Under the pieces are notes generated by a model that searched no databases, was not told where the DNA came from, and worked only from the letters and a program-made list of their open reading frames with translations. This document shows positions 25,253 through 34,247 of a stretch of DNA of 57,725 nucleotides, piece after piece. Numbering within the stretch: the first letter of the stretch is position 1; each line of letters starts with the position of its first letter. The position numbers were made by a program, and so were the translations under genes. The stretch comes from a virus: positions 1 to 57,725 of the IMG/VR virus record IMGVR_UViG_3300034064_000874; one strand, 5' to 3'.

Positions 25253-25812
25253 AACAATCTCCTTTCCGTCTTCATGCAGACCACCAATGAAATTCGGTCC
25301 ACCGGGGAGTTATTTGTCACCCAATGGCGCTTGCGGTTGTTGAACCAGACACACTCGCCCGGCTTGGCGGAATAGCTGCCTTCCTCAAAATGAATCGCCT
25401 GATCAGGATGGCCCTCCAGAGTCACCATCACCTTGCAGTTGTAATGGCAGGCATTGAAGCCGCCGTCGATATGCGGATCCACTCGGCCGCCCGGTGGTAC
25501 CCGGGTAATCAGGACACCGCCCAGGCGCTCACCTCGGACCCAGTGCATCAGCTCGAAACAGATATCCTTCACCGCCGACAGGCAATCCGCTTCGGGATAC
25601 CAGACCGCTTCGTGTGGCTCAAGGCAGAAATCTTCCCAGCTGCCATTGAATTCGCCCCGGTCCCGGTAGCGCACCCAGATATCTGACACACCCTGGTGCG
25701 GACCATAGGCATTGGCTCGCTCGGTGTAACGGTCCCAAAGATCCGGATGCTGCTTCAGCTGCAACAGAGCCGGCAGCACATTGATCGACCCGAGAGGGAG
25801 AAAACTATTCAT
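25234..25812 (-). CDS. 2-oxoglutarate/Fe(II) oxygenase-like protein
   Basis: A 192-residue protein with the double-stranded beta-helix signature of the aspartyl/prolyl hydroxylase class. His114-x-Asp116 lies in VDPHIDGG, the distal His163 in RKRHWVTNNS, and the 2-oxoglutarate-binding Arg is probably Arg173 in VDRISLVV. These enzymes hydroxylate protein side chains or small molecules using Fe(II), oxygen and 2-oxoglutarate. The ATG overlaps the end of the sulfotransferase-like gene (ATGAATAG). The substrate is unknown. The location between tail and ejection genes suggests a virion protein or host surface component. Confidence 0.75.
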   Translation of the reverse strand: MNSFLPLGSINVLPALLQLKQHPDLWDRYTERANAYGPHQGVSDIWVRYRDRGEFNGSWEDFCLEPHEAVWYPEADCLSAVKDICFELMHWVRGERLGGVLITRVPPGGRVDPHIDGGFNACHYNCKVMVTLEGHPDQAIHFEEGSYSAKPGECVWFNNRKRHWVTNNSPVDRISLVVCMKTERRLLCHSEP

Positions 25813-26311
25813 CCTGCATCTCCAGGTAATCTATGTAAGCCTCCTGGGCCTCCTTGATCGCCAGCGCATTCTGGATGTTCAGACCTCTGAGCAGCGAATA
25901 GCGAGCGGCATCAAACGGCATCGGCAACAACCACTCGGCAGCCGGCCGGAAACGCTCGACATGAAATAAATCATGGAAGGTGATGTGGTAACCGCCGATC
26001 TCGTCCAGCTTCCACTTGTGCTCGTCCTGCATGGCAGGCAGACCCAGCTTCGCCAGTGAGAAATTCACGTCACCCAACTCTCGGTGGACGATCATCTTCT
26101 TCGCCGGGTGCCGATTGAGCTCGTCAGCATTCATCAGAGTGAGCTGCGTATCGGCAATCCCGAACAGGCCCGCGCCTTTCATGGCGTCCAGCTCAGCCAG
26201 AGATCTCTGCCACAGCGGCTCATGCCAGCAAATACTGCGCTCGGTAGTAAACCAGTTGGCCAGCCAGGCCGTGCCGGAGCGAGGTAACCCGACAATCATG
26301 AAGTCGATCAC
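25805..26311 (-). CDS. Sulfotransferase-like P-loop protein
   Basis: A 168-residue protein whose N-terminus (MIVGLPRSGTAWLANWF) matches the 5'-phosphosulfate-binding loop of PAPS-dependent sulfotransferases, with the Gly8-Arg11-Ser12-Gly13-Thr14 arrangement. It is shorter than typical family members (about 250-300 aa), so it is a minimal or divergent form. The start is GTG overlapping the GNAT-like stop (GTGA). It may sulfate a tail, capsid or host glycan target, or may have lost sulfation activity. The call rests on the loop motif and overall pattern. Confidence 0.68.
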   Translation of the reverse strand: MIDFMIVGLPRSGTAWLANWFTTERSICWHEPLWQRSLAELDAMKGAGLFGIADTQLTLMNADELNRHPAKKMIVHRELGDVNFSLAKLGLPAMQDEHKWKLDEIGGYHITFHDLFHVERFRPAAEWLLPMPFDAARYSLLRGLNIQNALAIKEAQEAYIDYLEMQDE

Positions 26312-26694
26312 AGGCGCCTCTCGAAAACAGAGGCCACAATGTCCCAGCCTGGGACTTTCTCAAATCCGGCCCGGTTGCTCCACATCACGATCCGATCAAA
26401 TCCATGCTCGATCGCGATCTCGTCGACCTGATCCTGGAACGTGGCGATGTTGTCCTGACCGCGGGCATAGGCAACCCACAGGAACATCTCCGGCTTCCCG
26501 GTGATGAGGTTGCTCTGCTGCTGCACGACGATGAAACCGGGCTCGCCGGTATAGATGAACGCCCTGCCTGCCACGCAGGCGGCGTAGACGTCCTCAGGGC
26601 GCCACTGGGCGTTGATCTTGCGCCGGGTATGCTCGAGTCCAGAGCGGACCTCGTCCCAGCATTCACGGATATCTTGGAGGATTAGTTGGCTCAT
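26308..26694 (-). CDS. GNAT-like acetyltransferase fold protein
   Basis: A 128-residue protein similar in pattern to the small GNAT-like proteins found beside podovirus tail and ejection genes. It has WRPEDVYAACVAGRAFIY, FIVVQQQSN, FLWVAYARG and a C-terminal EHGFDRIVMWSNRAGF. The acetyl-CoA P-loop (Q/RxxGxG/A) is not clear, so catalysis is uncertain. ATG 26694 has a GGAAG site. ATG 26709 would add five residues. It is coupled to the sulfotransferase-like gene. Confidence 0.65.
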   Translation of the reverse strand: MSQLILQDIRECWDEVRSGLEHTRRKINAQWRPEDVYAACVAGRAFIYTGEPGFIVVQQQSNLITGKPEMFLWVAYARGQDNIATFQDQVDEIAIEHGFDRIVMWSNRAGFEKVPGWDIVASVFERRL

Positions 26695-26731
26695 GCGCCC
26701 ATCTTCCATGATGGGGAGAGACCGTCCAGAA

Positions 26732-26917
26732 CTACGTTTGACCGGGCCGTGGATACTTATCCTTCACCGCCTGACAGGCGTCAATCCATTCGCCCAAGCC
26801 TTCGGGGATCTCCGGCATCGCGGCAAAGTATTTCATCAGCGCGTCCAGCTGGTCGCCCAGGGGCGGGTACTCCTCCCGGCGGGCTTCTCTATAGTCGCGT
26901 GTGTGGACAATTCTCAT
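26732..26917 (-). CDS. Unknown 61-residue tail-region protein
   Basis: The ATG overlaps the preceding stop. The product (YPPLGDQLDALMKYFAAMPEIP) resembles the small proteins with a YPPxGDQLDAL motif that accompany tail fibre or tail assembly genes in many phages. It is soluble and acidic. It is probably a small tail or fibre assembly factor. Confidence 0.6.
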   Translation of the reverse strand: MRIVHTRDYREARREEYPPLGDQLDALMKYFAAMPEIPEGLGEWIDACQAVKDKYPRPGQT

Positions 26918-27294
26918 GGGATGACCACCTCATCGTTCCAGTCCAGAAAAGGGAAGCACTCCACGCGTAGCGAGTAGGTGCCGGGCAATGGAAATTCCAG
27001 CTCCACCGTGCCTTCGGCATCGTAACTAACCCCGTTAATGGTGAGCTTGCTGCCGGCAGGCACATCTAACAGGGTAAGGCTTGTGCGGCTAACGGGGGAA
27101 GTGGGGCGTTCGGTCACTTCGCCAGCCAGAACATAATGCTCGTACTGACTGAATAGAAAATCAGTATTCGGCACAATGACCGTGGACAATCCATACCCTT
27201 CCAGCGTCTCGCGTTGTGCGCCTTCGATCAGACCGAGAACCTGGCTTTTGATCTCGCCAGAATTTTGATCGTAGCCAACCAGAACACTGATCAT
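26914..27294 (-). CDS. Small tail-associated beta-rich protein
   Basis: A 126-residue protein coupled to the large tail gene by ATGA. The C-terminal half (SKLTINGVSYDAEGTVELEF, then PGTYSLRVECFPF) looks like a beta-sandwich of carboxypeptidase-regulatory or Ig-like type. The N-terminus has a mixed fold. Its position directly after the host-specificity protein suggests a tail-tip accessory. No enzymatic residues are visible. Confidence 0.6.
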   Translation of the reverse strand: MISVLVGYDQNSGEIKSQVLGLIEGAQRETLEGYGLSTVIVPNTDFLFSQYEHYVLAGEVTERPTSPVSRTSLTLLDVPAGSKLTINGVSYDAEGTVELEFPLPGTYSLRVECFPFLDWNDEVVIP

Positions 27295-30200
27295 CCGAGC
27301 ACCTCCGAGATAGTCAGCCGTACATCAGACATGGACCCAGACTCATTCGCCAAGAAAGCATAACTCGCCGTGATGGTAATGCTGCTGATGGATGTCGCTG
27401 TCGGCGTCGACGGAATGGCGATCGTTCCAGAGTAGGCTCGGGCGCTCATATCCGCTCCGTTTTTGTACCAGAAGTCGCCCCCGTAGGTGGCGCCATTCGA
27501 AAACGTGAGGTCCATTTTTATCCTGGTTGCCCGCGTTGACGTCTCCATATCCAGATTGAACAACAGCATCCTGCTCTGCCCTGACTGGCCCAAAAAAGTA
27601 AACGGCAAACCAAAGTTGCTCCAGGTGACCGAACCGCTGCCCGACAGATTGCCGGATGTAGGTTTCCGGGCAGTATCCTGAAAGGTCAGTACCTTGATGA
27701 TTGAGTTATTGCCGATGTTCTTCCCACTCCGCACAATGACGGTGTTGAACTCGGCATTGCCCACAGTATCGATGCACCACCCCTGGGTGCCTGTGCCCGC
27801 CGTGGGCTGGCCTGTTGTGCCGTTGATCGTGCCATTCCAGTTGGTGCTGCGAGCCGATCCGGCGACGGCGGACCCATAGAAGAAAGCATTGCCATCGCCT
27901 GAGATTCGGAAACCTTGGGGCGGGATTCCAGCGCCCGGATTCCCTAAGGTAAAAGTGGACGACCGGATAACGCCGCCTGACCCCGCCAGAGTAATCACGG
28001 CCGAAGTGATCGACCCTGCCCCCAACTTGTCCGCCACAATGCCGCCGTCAACAAATAACCCGCCACTCAGCGAGTTCTGAGCGGTCTGCCATGCAGAGCC
28101 ATTCCAGCGCCGACTTTCTACTGGCCCCGCTCCGCTATTGAATGTCAGGGTCAGCAAATCAAAGATGACCGGGACACCGTTGGGTACAAAAACATTGGCG
28201 GTCGCGTCACTGGGCCAAGAGCTGTTCGCCACCGTGCCGGAATAGATACCCGAACCCCGAGAGCCCGAGGCACCTTTCTTGTTTTTCGACAGCGAGAACC
28301 GCTTGGTCAGCGACGAAAACCCGGTGCGCGTAGCGACAAAGTCAACGTAGCCGACATCCTGGCTCATAGCCGTCACCGTCGCCGTGCGGCTGGTCGTCCC
28401 CTCGGATACCGTCACATTGCTCCGCGTCTGGCTCACCGACCAGGAGGCAGACTCGTCTGTGATGCCCCGGTAAATAGTCAGCGTGGAACTCGCCCCCGCG
28501 TAAACCCCGTTGTTGCCGTCCTGATCCGTCGGAACCGAGTGCGACTCATTGCTCAATACCGCCGTAATTGCGTCAGACCCCTCGGCCAGTTCCACCAAGG
28601 TCAGCGTGTCCGTCACCCCATCACACTCCACCGAAATCACAGCGGTCGGATTGCTGGTGTACCAATACCCTACGCCGCTGCTGGCAGTGCCTGAGTTCTG
28701 GTTGATGAAGACGCGAATCGTGGTGTTCTGCGGCGTGTTCCAGGCGCCAACGGCCGTAGGCGTCAGCGAGCCGGTGCCTTGTGCATACTTCCAGGTGTGC
28801 GTGGCAGTCATGCCACTCTTGACCAGCGTCACGTCGATGTAGCTACCTTCGTAGGTGCCATCCTTGAATTTCTTGCGCACCAGCGACGTGGCGTAGAGGG
28901 AAAGCCCGGACCCGCTCTGGCCCTGTTTTGCCTTCGCCACCGTAAAGATCCGGTCCAGGGGATCCGCGCCCGACTTTGACGCCCGCACCGTGATGGTCGC
29001 CATATCGGCGGTCATGGACGGACTGCCATCCGCGAAACCTACCGTGTTACCGGATACATCCGGCGCTCCGCTCAGGCCGGTAAAACTGGCGGCAGAAATG
29101 GCCCAGCTCTCCGAGGTCGTCACGTCCGTCGCGCCTCGATAAACCTTGGCGATCGTCGACGCACCGGCATAAGAACTGACCACCCCAGCGGCATCGGCCG
29201 GCACCAAATGCGCCTCGTTCGACAAATACAGCCATAGCGAGTCCGACCCGTCCTGCACCTTGGCTAGCGTCACGTAATCCTCGTAAACCACACTGTCGAC
29301 CGTCGTCGAGGCTTTGAACGTCACCGTCGCCGTCGTCATCTGCGCCGGGTCAATCGTCTTCTGAACGCCCGTACCGAGCGCTGCGCCGTAAGTGCCGGAA
29401 GTCACCGACCACGTCACCGTGCCACTGATGTTCTGCAACACCGCATTCAGTGTGATCGTGCTCGGCGTGATCGCCGTACTCGGCGGCTTGGCAATCGTAA
29501 ACAGCTCCGCGCTGGCCGACACAATCAGCCGCCTGAACGAACTGAACGCAATCTTGCCCGCCTGAATGATCGGATTGCCATACTCGTCGTACAGCGCAAA
29601 CGACCCGCCGTAGAGCGCCAGATTGGATGCCTTGTCCAGCTTCCAGCCATTGAACGGGAACGTGTTGGGTCCACCGGATGCCGCCCAGCTATAGGACTTC
29701 AGGTCGCCGTAGATCTCAGCATCGCCGACAAACGCCTTCTGGATATTCGCCGTCTTCATGTAGACGCCGGGTTCGATCGTCAGGGTCTTGCCACTACCGT
29801 CCGGCGCGTTGATCGTTTGTTGCGTGCTGTAGACGATGAACGGAATGTTGGTGGTGTTAGCGTCGGTCCAGGTCCAGGTGCCCCCGGCGGCTTTACAGGC
29901 GGCTGCCGTCGTATGCCCTGCAATCGAGCAAGTGCCGGTGCGCAGCAGGGCCGGGTTACCCACGGCGAAACGATCCGCCCGGACAAAGAAGTCCGACACC
30001 TCGCCGTTATTGTAGAGTCCGAAACCTGAAACCAGCCCATTCACGTCGGTCTTGACCATGTACTGGGCCTTGATGCCGTCGATGACGGTGGCCTGGGTCT
30101 GGATGGTCGCCGTGTTGCCCGCGACCGAGCTTTGTAACGTCGTGATCTGTGTCGCCATCGCGGAATCGGCGGTGGCCCTGGCCGTGGCTTCGTTCTGGAT

Positions 30201-31757
30201 CGCCGCCGTGTTGGCCGCGATGCGGGTGTCGTCCGTCAGTTCCCAGGTTGTGCCGTTATAGCGGTAAGCCTTGTTGTTGTCGTCAGAGTCGAACCAGATG
30301 TCACCCGCTGTCATGCCCGAGGTGGGAGCAGTCGTCTGACGGTAAGTCCGGTTCTTGGCGCCCGCCGTCGCGGAGACCGTATTGATCTGCGTCGCGAGGG
30401 ACGAGTCGGCGCTGGCTCGGGCATTGGCCTCCGTGGTGACCGCCGCGTCGCTGTAGGTCTTGGCGCTGTTCAGGTTGGCCGTGTCCGCTGCCTGATAGGA
30501 CGCCACGATGCCGGTGAGCTGGGATGCCATTGCACCATCCACTTCCGCCTTGGTGTAGCGGTTGTTGATGTACCCGGCTTGGGTCGTGATATTGCCCTCG
30601 GCCGTCGTAACGCGAGCCGCCAGGGTTTCCCGTGCCGAAACTTCTGCCGAGAGCCCAGTATTCAGAATGGAGATCTGGTTACTGTGCGCGGCGACCGCGT
30701 CACCGATCGAGGTATAGTTGCCGATCAACTGCCAATAGGTTGTGTTGGTTGGCAGATTGCCCGTCGTCGTTTGCAAGGCCCGGTAGATCGACCCGTTGTA
30801 CTTGACGATATCGTCTGTCTGATAAGTCGTGCCCGCGTTGTAGTCAGGCGCCCCCAGCACTTCGTCGATCTGCCCCTGCAACAGGCTGACCTGCGTCTGG
30901 ACCTCAATGTCCAGGTCGTCCAGTCGAGTGCCCAGGTCGTTCCACAGCGGGGTGGCCGCAATCTCATCTTCCAGGGACAGCGCCGTTCCCATCACCCCGG
31001 CCGTGGTGTTCGGGAAATAATCGCTGAACAGGTTCTCAGCATCCCGCACTCGTACCCAGAAATACCAAGTCGGCTGATTGACCGGCGGGGTGTAGACGAA
31101 CATCGAGCCATTACTCTCGCCCAGCTTGGTCGCCGTCGCCCGGTCGTTGCTCTGACTGCCCCAGATTTCGATGGTGTCAAGGTCGCCCACGTAGGGAATC
31201 GTCCACTTGAGGACGATGTAACCAATCCCGCTCAGAGCCACCAGCGTCGTCACAGACGGGGGCGGGCCGTCCCACATCGAACCGATCTCGACGGTGAGCG
31301 CGTTACTCGTCGCCGACAGATTCCTTGGGTCGCCGGAGTATTCCGCGACAAAGGTGTACGTGCCCTTGGACAGCTGGTCCGTCACGGTGGCCATCGACCC
31401 GGATAGCGTCACCGGATCCAGCGTCATCAGGCTACCGTCCTGGCGAAACTGCACCGTCCCAGTCGGCTGGTCCCCGGTGACCGTCGCCGTCAGCGTAAAG
31501 TCCTCCTCGGACAGCGGCTTGATCGGTGAGATCGTCAGAACGACCGTTGACTGGTTGGGGGGCGTACCCGGATCAGGGCCACCGCCGCCACCGCCACCGC
31601 CACCGCCACCGCCACCGCCACCGCCTCCAGAAGACGACTTGGTCTGCGCCAGTCGGGTCACTTGTTCGGACACACCGCCCACAGCGGCTCGCAGCTCGCG
31701 CAAGAAGTTGGCGAGGTTGCTATCCTTAATGCCGGGAGGGACTTGCCGTATCGCCAT
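27291..31757 (-). CDS. Large tail host-specificity protein with DUF1983-like region
   Basis: A 1488-residue tail protein. In order: a short N-terminal helix; 17 consecutive glycines (about 44-60); an Ig-like domain (about 68-155, LSEEDFTLTATVTG); a fibronectin III-like domain (about 165-265). A chitin-binding-like module (YQTDDIVKYNGSIYRALQTT) lies near residue 310. A coiled region and a central-tail-fibre-like DUF1983-type segment follow (TDVNGLVSGFGLYN). Beta-rich repeats complete the C-terminus. This domain style is familiar from the distal part of lambda J-type proteins and is unusual with a podovirus-like head. It probably binds the receptor. TGATG couples it to the previous gene. Confidence 0.78.
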   Translation of the reverse strand: MAIRQVPPGIKDSNLANFLRELRAAVGGVSEQVTRLAQTKSSSGGGGGGGGGGGGGGGGGPDPGTPPNQSTVVLTISPIKPLSEEDFTLTATVTGDQPTGTVQFRQDGSLMTLDPVTLSGSMATVTDQLSKGTYTFVAEYSGDPRNLSATSNALTVEIGSMWDGPPPSVTTLVALSGIGYIVLKWTIPYVGDLDTIEIWGSQSNDRATATKLGESNGSMFVYTPPVNQPTWYFWVRVRDAENLFSDYFPNTTAGVMGTALSLEDEIAATPLWNDLGTRLDDLDIEVQTQVSLLQGQIDEVLGAPDYNAGTTYQTDDIVKYNGSIYRALQTTTGNLPTNTTYWQLIGNYTSIGDAVAAHSNQISILNTGLSAEVSARETLAARVTTAEGNITTQAGYINNRYTKAEVDGAMASQLTGIVASYQAADTANLNSAKTYSDAAVTTEANARASADSSLATQINTVSATAGAKNRTYRQTTAPTSGMTAGDIWFDSDDNNKAYRYNGTTWELTDDTRIAANTAAIQNEATARATADSAMATQITTLQSSVAGNTATIQTQATVIDGIKAQYMVKTDVNGLVSGFGLYNNGEVSDFFVRADRFAVGNPALLRTGTCSIAGHTTAAACKAAGGTWTWTDANTTNIPFIVYSTQQTINAPDGSGKTLTIEPGVYMKTANIQKAFVGDAEIYGDLKSYSWAASGGPNTFPFNGWKLDKASNLALYGGSFALYDEYGNPIIQAGKIAFSSFRRLIVSASAELFTIAKPPSTAITPSTITLNAVLQNISGTVTWSVTSGTYGAALGTGVQKTIDPAQMTTATVTFKASTTVDSVVYEDYVTLAKVQDGSDSLWLYLSNEAHLVPADAAGVVSSYAGASTIAKVYRGATDVTTSESWAISAASFTGLSGAPDVSGNTVGFADGSPSMTADMATITVRASKSGADPLDRIFTVAKAKQGQSGSGLSLYATSLVRKKFKDGTYEGSYIDVTLVKSGMTATHTWKYAQGTGSLTPTAVGAWNTPQNTTIRVFINQNSGTASSGVGYWYTSNPTAVISVECDGVTDTLTLVELAEGSDAITAVLSNESHSVPTDQDGNNGVYAGASSTLTIYRGITDESASWSVSQTRSNVTVSEGTTSRTATVTAMSQDVGYVDFVATRTGFSSLTKRFSLSKNKKGASGSRGSGIYSGTVANSSWPSDATANVFVPNGVPVIFDLLTLTFNSGAGPVESRRWNGSAWQTAQNSLSGGLFVDGGIVADKLGAGSITSAVITLAGSGGVIRSSTFTLGNPGAGIPPQGFRISGDGNAFFYGSAVAGSARSTNWNGTINGTTGQPTAGTGTQGWCIDTVGNAEFNTVIVRSGKNIGNNSIIKVLTFQDTARKPTSGNLSGSGSVTWSNFGLPFTFLGQSGQSRMLLFNLDMETSTRATRIKMDLTFSNGATYGGDFWYKNGADMSARAYSGTIAIPSTPTATSISSITITASYAFLANESGSMSDVRLTISEVLG
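31577..31629. repeat. Hexanucleotide microsatellite encoding polyglycine
   Basis: A run of ACCGCC units, broken only near its ends, encodes 17 consecutive glycines on the minus strand near the N-terminus of the large tail protein. The tract is a likely site of slippage. Gains or losses of whole units would stay in frame and change only the linker length. Confidence 0.85.
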
Positions 31758-34141
31758 CAGGGAGCCTCTTTCAATTCATCCATTACACGGCCCAGCATCA
31801 CTGTTCCTACAGGAATACTTCCCTCCAACGTCACCTTGAACGCCGTGAACCGCCCCGGTGCCACATAGGGCAAGCGGAACGGTCGATTACCAAGGATCGC
31901 ATTGGGCGAAGACGCCGTCGAAATCTCGTAGATCAGCACCGACTGGTTGTTGTCGAAGCCATGCAGCCGGAACGTCAGGCTGCGCCCGGTCAGGTCAACC
32001 GTCGTCGTGAAGATCTGCGCCACCCCCATGATCTCGGGAATGGGGAGCTGAAACCATTTTGAGTGCCAGGTATACGGCTTGAACGTCGCCGTGTTCTGGT
32101 TCCATTCCCGGATCTGCCCGTCCGTGCCCCACATCAGCAGCTTGTCTTCCAGCAGGTCATTGGCAAACGCCACCGCGTCGAGCGTCAGATCGGTAAAGCT
32201 CTGCGTTTGCGGGTCATAGATAAAGCCCTTGCGGGTGCCACCGGACTCATAGCTGGCGATATACCGCCCCTCGACCTGGGCCGCGATCAGGCTGCTCGGG
32301 TTATAAGCCTGCCACTGCTCCCGCGTCATGATCGTCTTGGTCAGGATCTCGACATTAGCCCCGGCGATCGCCACCAGACCGTCAGGTGAGGCATACATGG
32401 CGAACTCACCCATATCGACAATGGAGCGGCGAGCGACACAGCCCTGCGGGTACTCCAGCTTCTGCATCGACCAGGTTTCTGGATTGTCGCCAATCAAAAT
32501 GGAGGGCATCCCCTTGGTCACGACCACCAAACCGGCCGAAGTCGGCACCAGACCCACCACGTCATAATCCGTCGCCACCTGATTGGCCACTGGCCAGGCG
32601 TAGGGGGCATAAGGCACCGAGCCAAAGATCGTCCGTCCCCGATAACCGGCCACGACGCCGTTGGGGCAGTTCACAATCCCGCGTAGTCCATTGATCGGGG
32701 CTGACCAGCCGGTGGTGGAAAGAGGCTCCGCCAGCTCAGTGTCAGGCTTGGTGTCGACGTATTCATTCGCCCGGTTCGCCCAGGGGATATCGACGACGAA
32801 GCGCCAGTTACCGAGCTCATCTGTTCGATAAAGGCGGATTTTGGTGGGCGTGTCATACTGCGCAACCGGAGTAGCCGCATTGGCCGACTCAACCGGCAGT
32901 GACCCCGCTGCAAACGTCACTTTGCTCTTGGGGGCTACCTCAAAAGTTTCGGTCGGGTTACTCGGCTCGCTCTCATCGCCAAAGCTGTTGACGAAGGTCA
33001 CCAGATACGCCCTGGTCCGTACCGTCTCAGCGGTATCGGCGTTGCTCCAGGCGGCGGTTACCTTGGTTTGGTCATAAGTAACCGTCGCGGTCATTTCATA
33101 TAGGTTGCTGGGTGTACTGGCCGTCACCGAGGGCAACATGTCATTCGGGAATGTGTTGTCTGCCGCGGCCAGCAAAGCGACTTTTTTCTTGGTCTCAAAC
33201 ACTTCGTTAGTGTCGGAGTCGTTGGTGCGTTCCAGCGTGACCCAGGTGCTGCCGTCGAAATACTGCAACTTGAATGTGTTAAAGGTGGCTTCCGCGACCT
33301 TAAACACTCGGGCTAGATTGGTATTGGTCTGCGTACCGCTCGGATTCAGGTTGGTGAGCGGCAGCTGCTGGGTGGTCGTGGTCTTGTGGGAAAAGAACAC
33401 CAGGTCATCATCATTGAACCCGTGGCTCGTCAATCTAAGCTCAAACACCTTTGAGTTTTTGACGCGCAGCAGCGTAACGTCTTTCCAGCTGCGCACGTCG
33501 TTTGACAGATAAAGCCGCGTCTCCGTTGCTGACCCACTCCCCTCCGGCACAGCGCTACTGAGCTTGTAGGCCTTCCCTGCCACATACCCAGGGGCGTCGA
33601 TCAGAAGCTTGTCCCCGGACTCAAGCGCTGCCAGGTCAGCATCCGTCTTTGGTATCACAAACCAGACCGGGGAAGCCGTCGAGATGACGCTGCGGGTCAT
33701 TAGGCCAGACTGCACATCAAAGGTCGGCTTCTTCAGCGTCCCCGGCTTCGGCACCCCCAGGCGCTTGGCGGCCAAACTAGACAACACCGACACCCCAGCA
33801 GTCACTGTGCTCACCGCCATAGCGGGGGCATCGACATCGTTGTCCGTGTAGAACAGGCGGCTGTCGTTGCTATTGTCAGAGAAGAACACCGGGCTGCGGG
33901 CAAAGCTCTTGTCACCGCCCGCCGTTACCAGCTTGCTCTGGTCGTACAGGAACAGGGAATTAGCCACCGGCGCCGGGGTGTACGTCCCGTCAAATGCCCC
34001 TGACTGCTTGTCCCCGTAATAAGGCCTCAGATCGCCCGATCTAAAATCAGCATCAATCGAGATCTGGGCCTGATGATCCTCAAGCCGCTGCGGCGCGACG
34101 ATGCGGACGACGCCTGAAAATCCAGGTATTGTGAGGCGCAT
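31757..34141 (-). CDS. Large tail or tail-tubular structural protein
   Basis: A 794-residue beta-rich protein. I start it at ATG 34141 (MRLTIPGFSGVVRIV). A TTG at 34192 would extend it into the region next to the HNH insertion. The early residues (QISIDADFRSGDLRPYYG) and the C-terminal WFQLPIPEIMGVAQIFT, where tail-nozzle proteins have a propeller fold, suggest a tail tubular B-like role by order and length. No enzyme motif is seen. It follows connector and fibre genes and precedes the host-specificity gene. Its ribosome-binding site (GAGGG) is distant, perhaps altered by the insertion. Confidence 0.68.
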   Translation of the reverse strand: MRLTIPGFSGVVRIVAPQRLEDHQAQISIDADFRSGDLRPYYGDKQSGAFDGTYTPAPVANSLFLYDQSKLVTAGGDKSFARSPVFFSDNSNDSRLFYTDNDVDAPAMAVSTVTAGVSVLSSLAAKRLGVPKPGTLKKPTFDVQSGLMTRSVISTASPVWFVIPKTDADLAALESGDKLLIDAPGYVAGKAYKLSSAVPEGSGSATETRLYLSNDVRSWKDVTLLRVKNSKVFELRLTSHGFNDDDLVFFSHKTTTTQQLPLTNLNPSGTQTNTNLARVFKVAEATFNTFKLQYFDGSTWVTLERTNDSDTNEVFETKKKVALLAAADNTFPNDMLPSVTASTPSNLYEMTATVTYDQTKVTAAWSNADTAETVRTRAYLVTFVNSFGDESEPSNPTETFEVAPKSKVTFAAGSLPVESANAATPVAQYDTPTKIRLYRTDELGNWRFVVDIPWANRANEYVDTKPDTELAEPLSTTGWSAPINGLRGIVNCPNGVVAGYRGRTIFGSVPYAPYAWPVANQVATDYDVVGLVPTSAGLVVVTKGMPSILIGDNPETWSMQKLEYPQGCVARRSIVDMGEFAMYASPDGLVAIAGANVEILTKTIMTREQWQAYNPSSLIAAQVEGRYIASYESGGTRKGFIYDPQTQSFTDLTLDAVAFANDLLEDKLLMWGTDGQIREWNQNTATFKPYTWHSKWFQLPIPEIMGVAQIFTTTVDLTGRSLTFRLHGFDNNQSVLIYEISTASSPNAILGNRPFRLPYVAPGRFTAFKVTLEGSIPVGTVMLGRVMDELKEAP

Positions 34142-34247
34142 GCTAAAATACCCTCGCGTAGATAGGCTTAGCGGCTGAACGCGGGAACTCAATCACCCCG
34201 TTTCTACGCGCTCTCCAGTGATTGTTCACCAAGATTGAGGTGATGAG

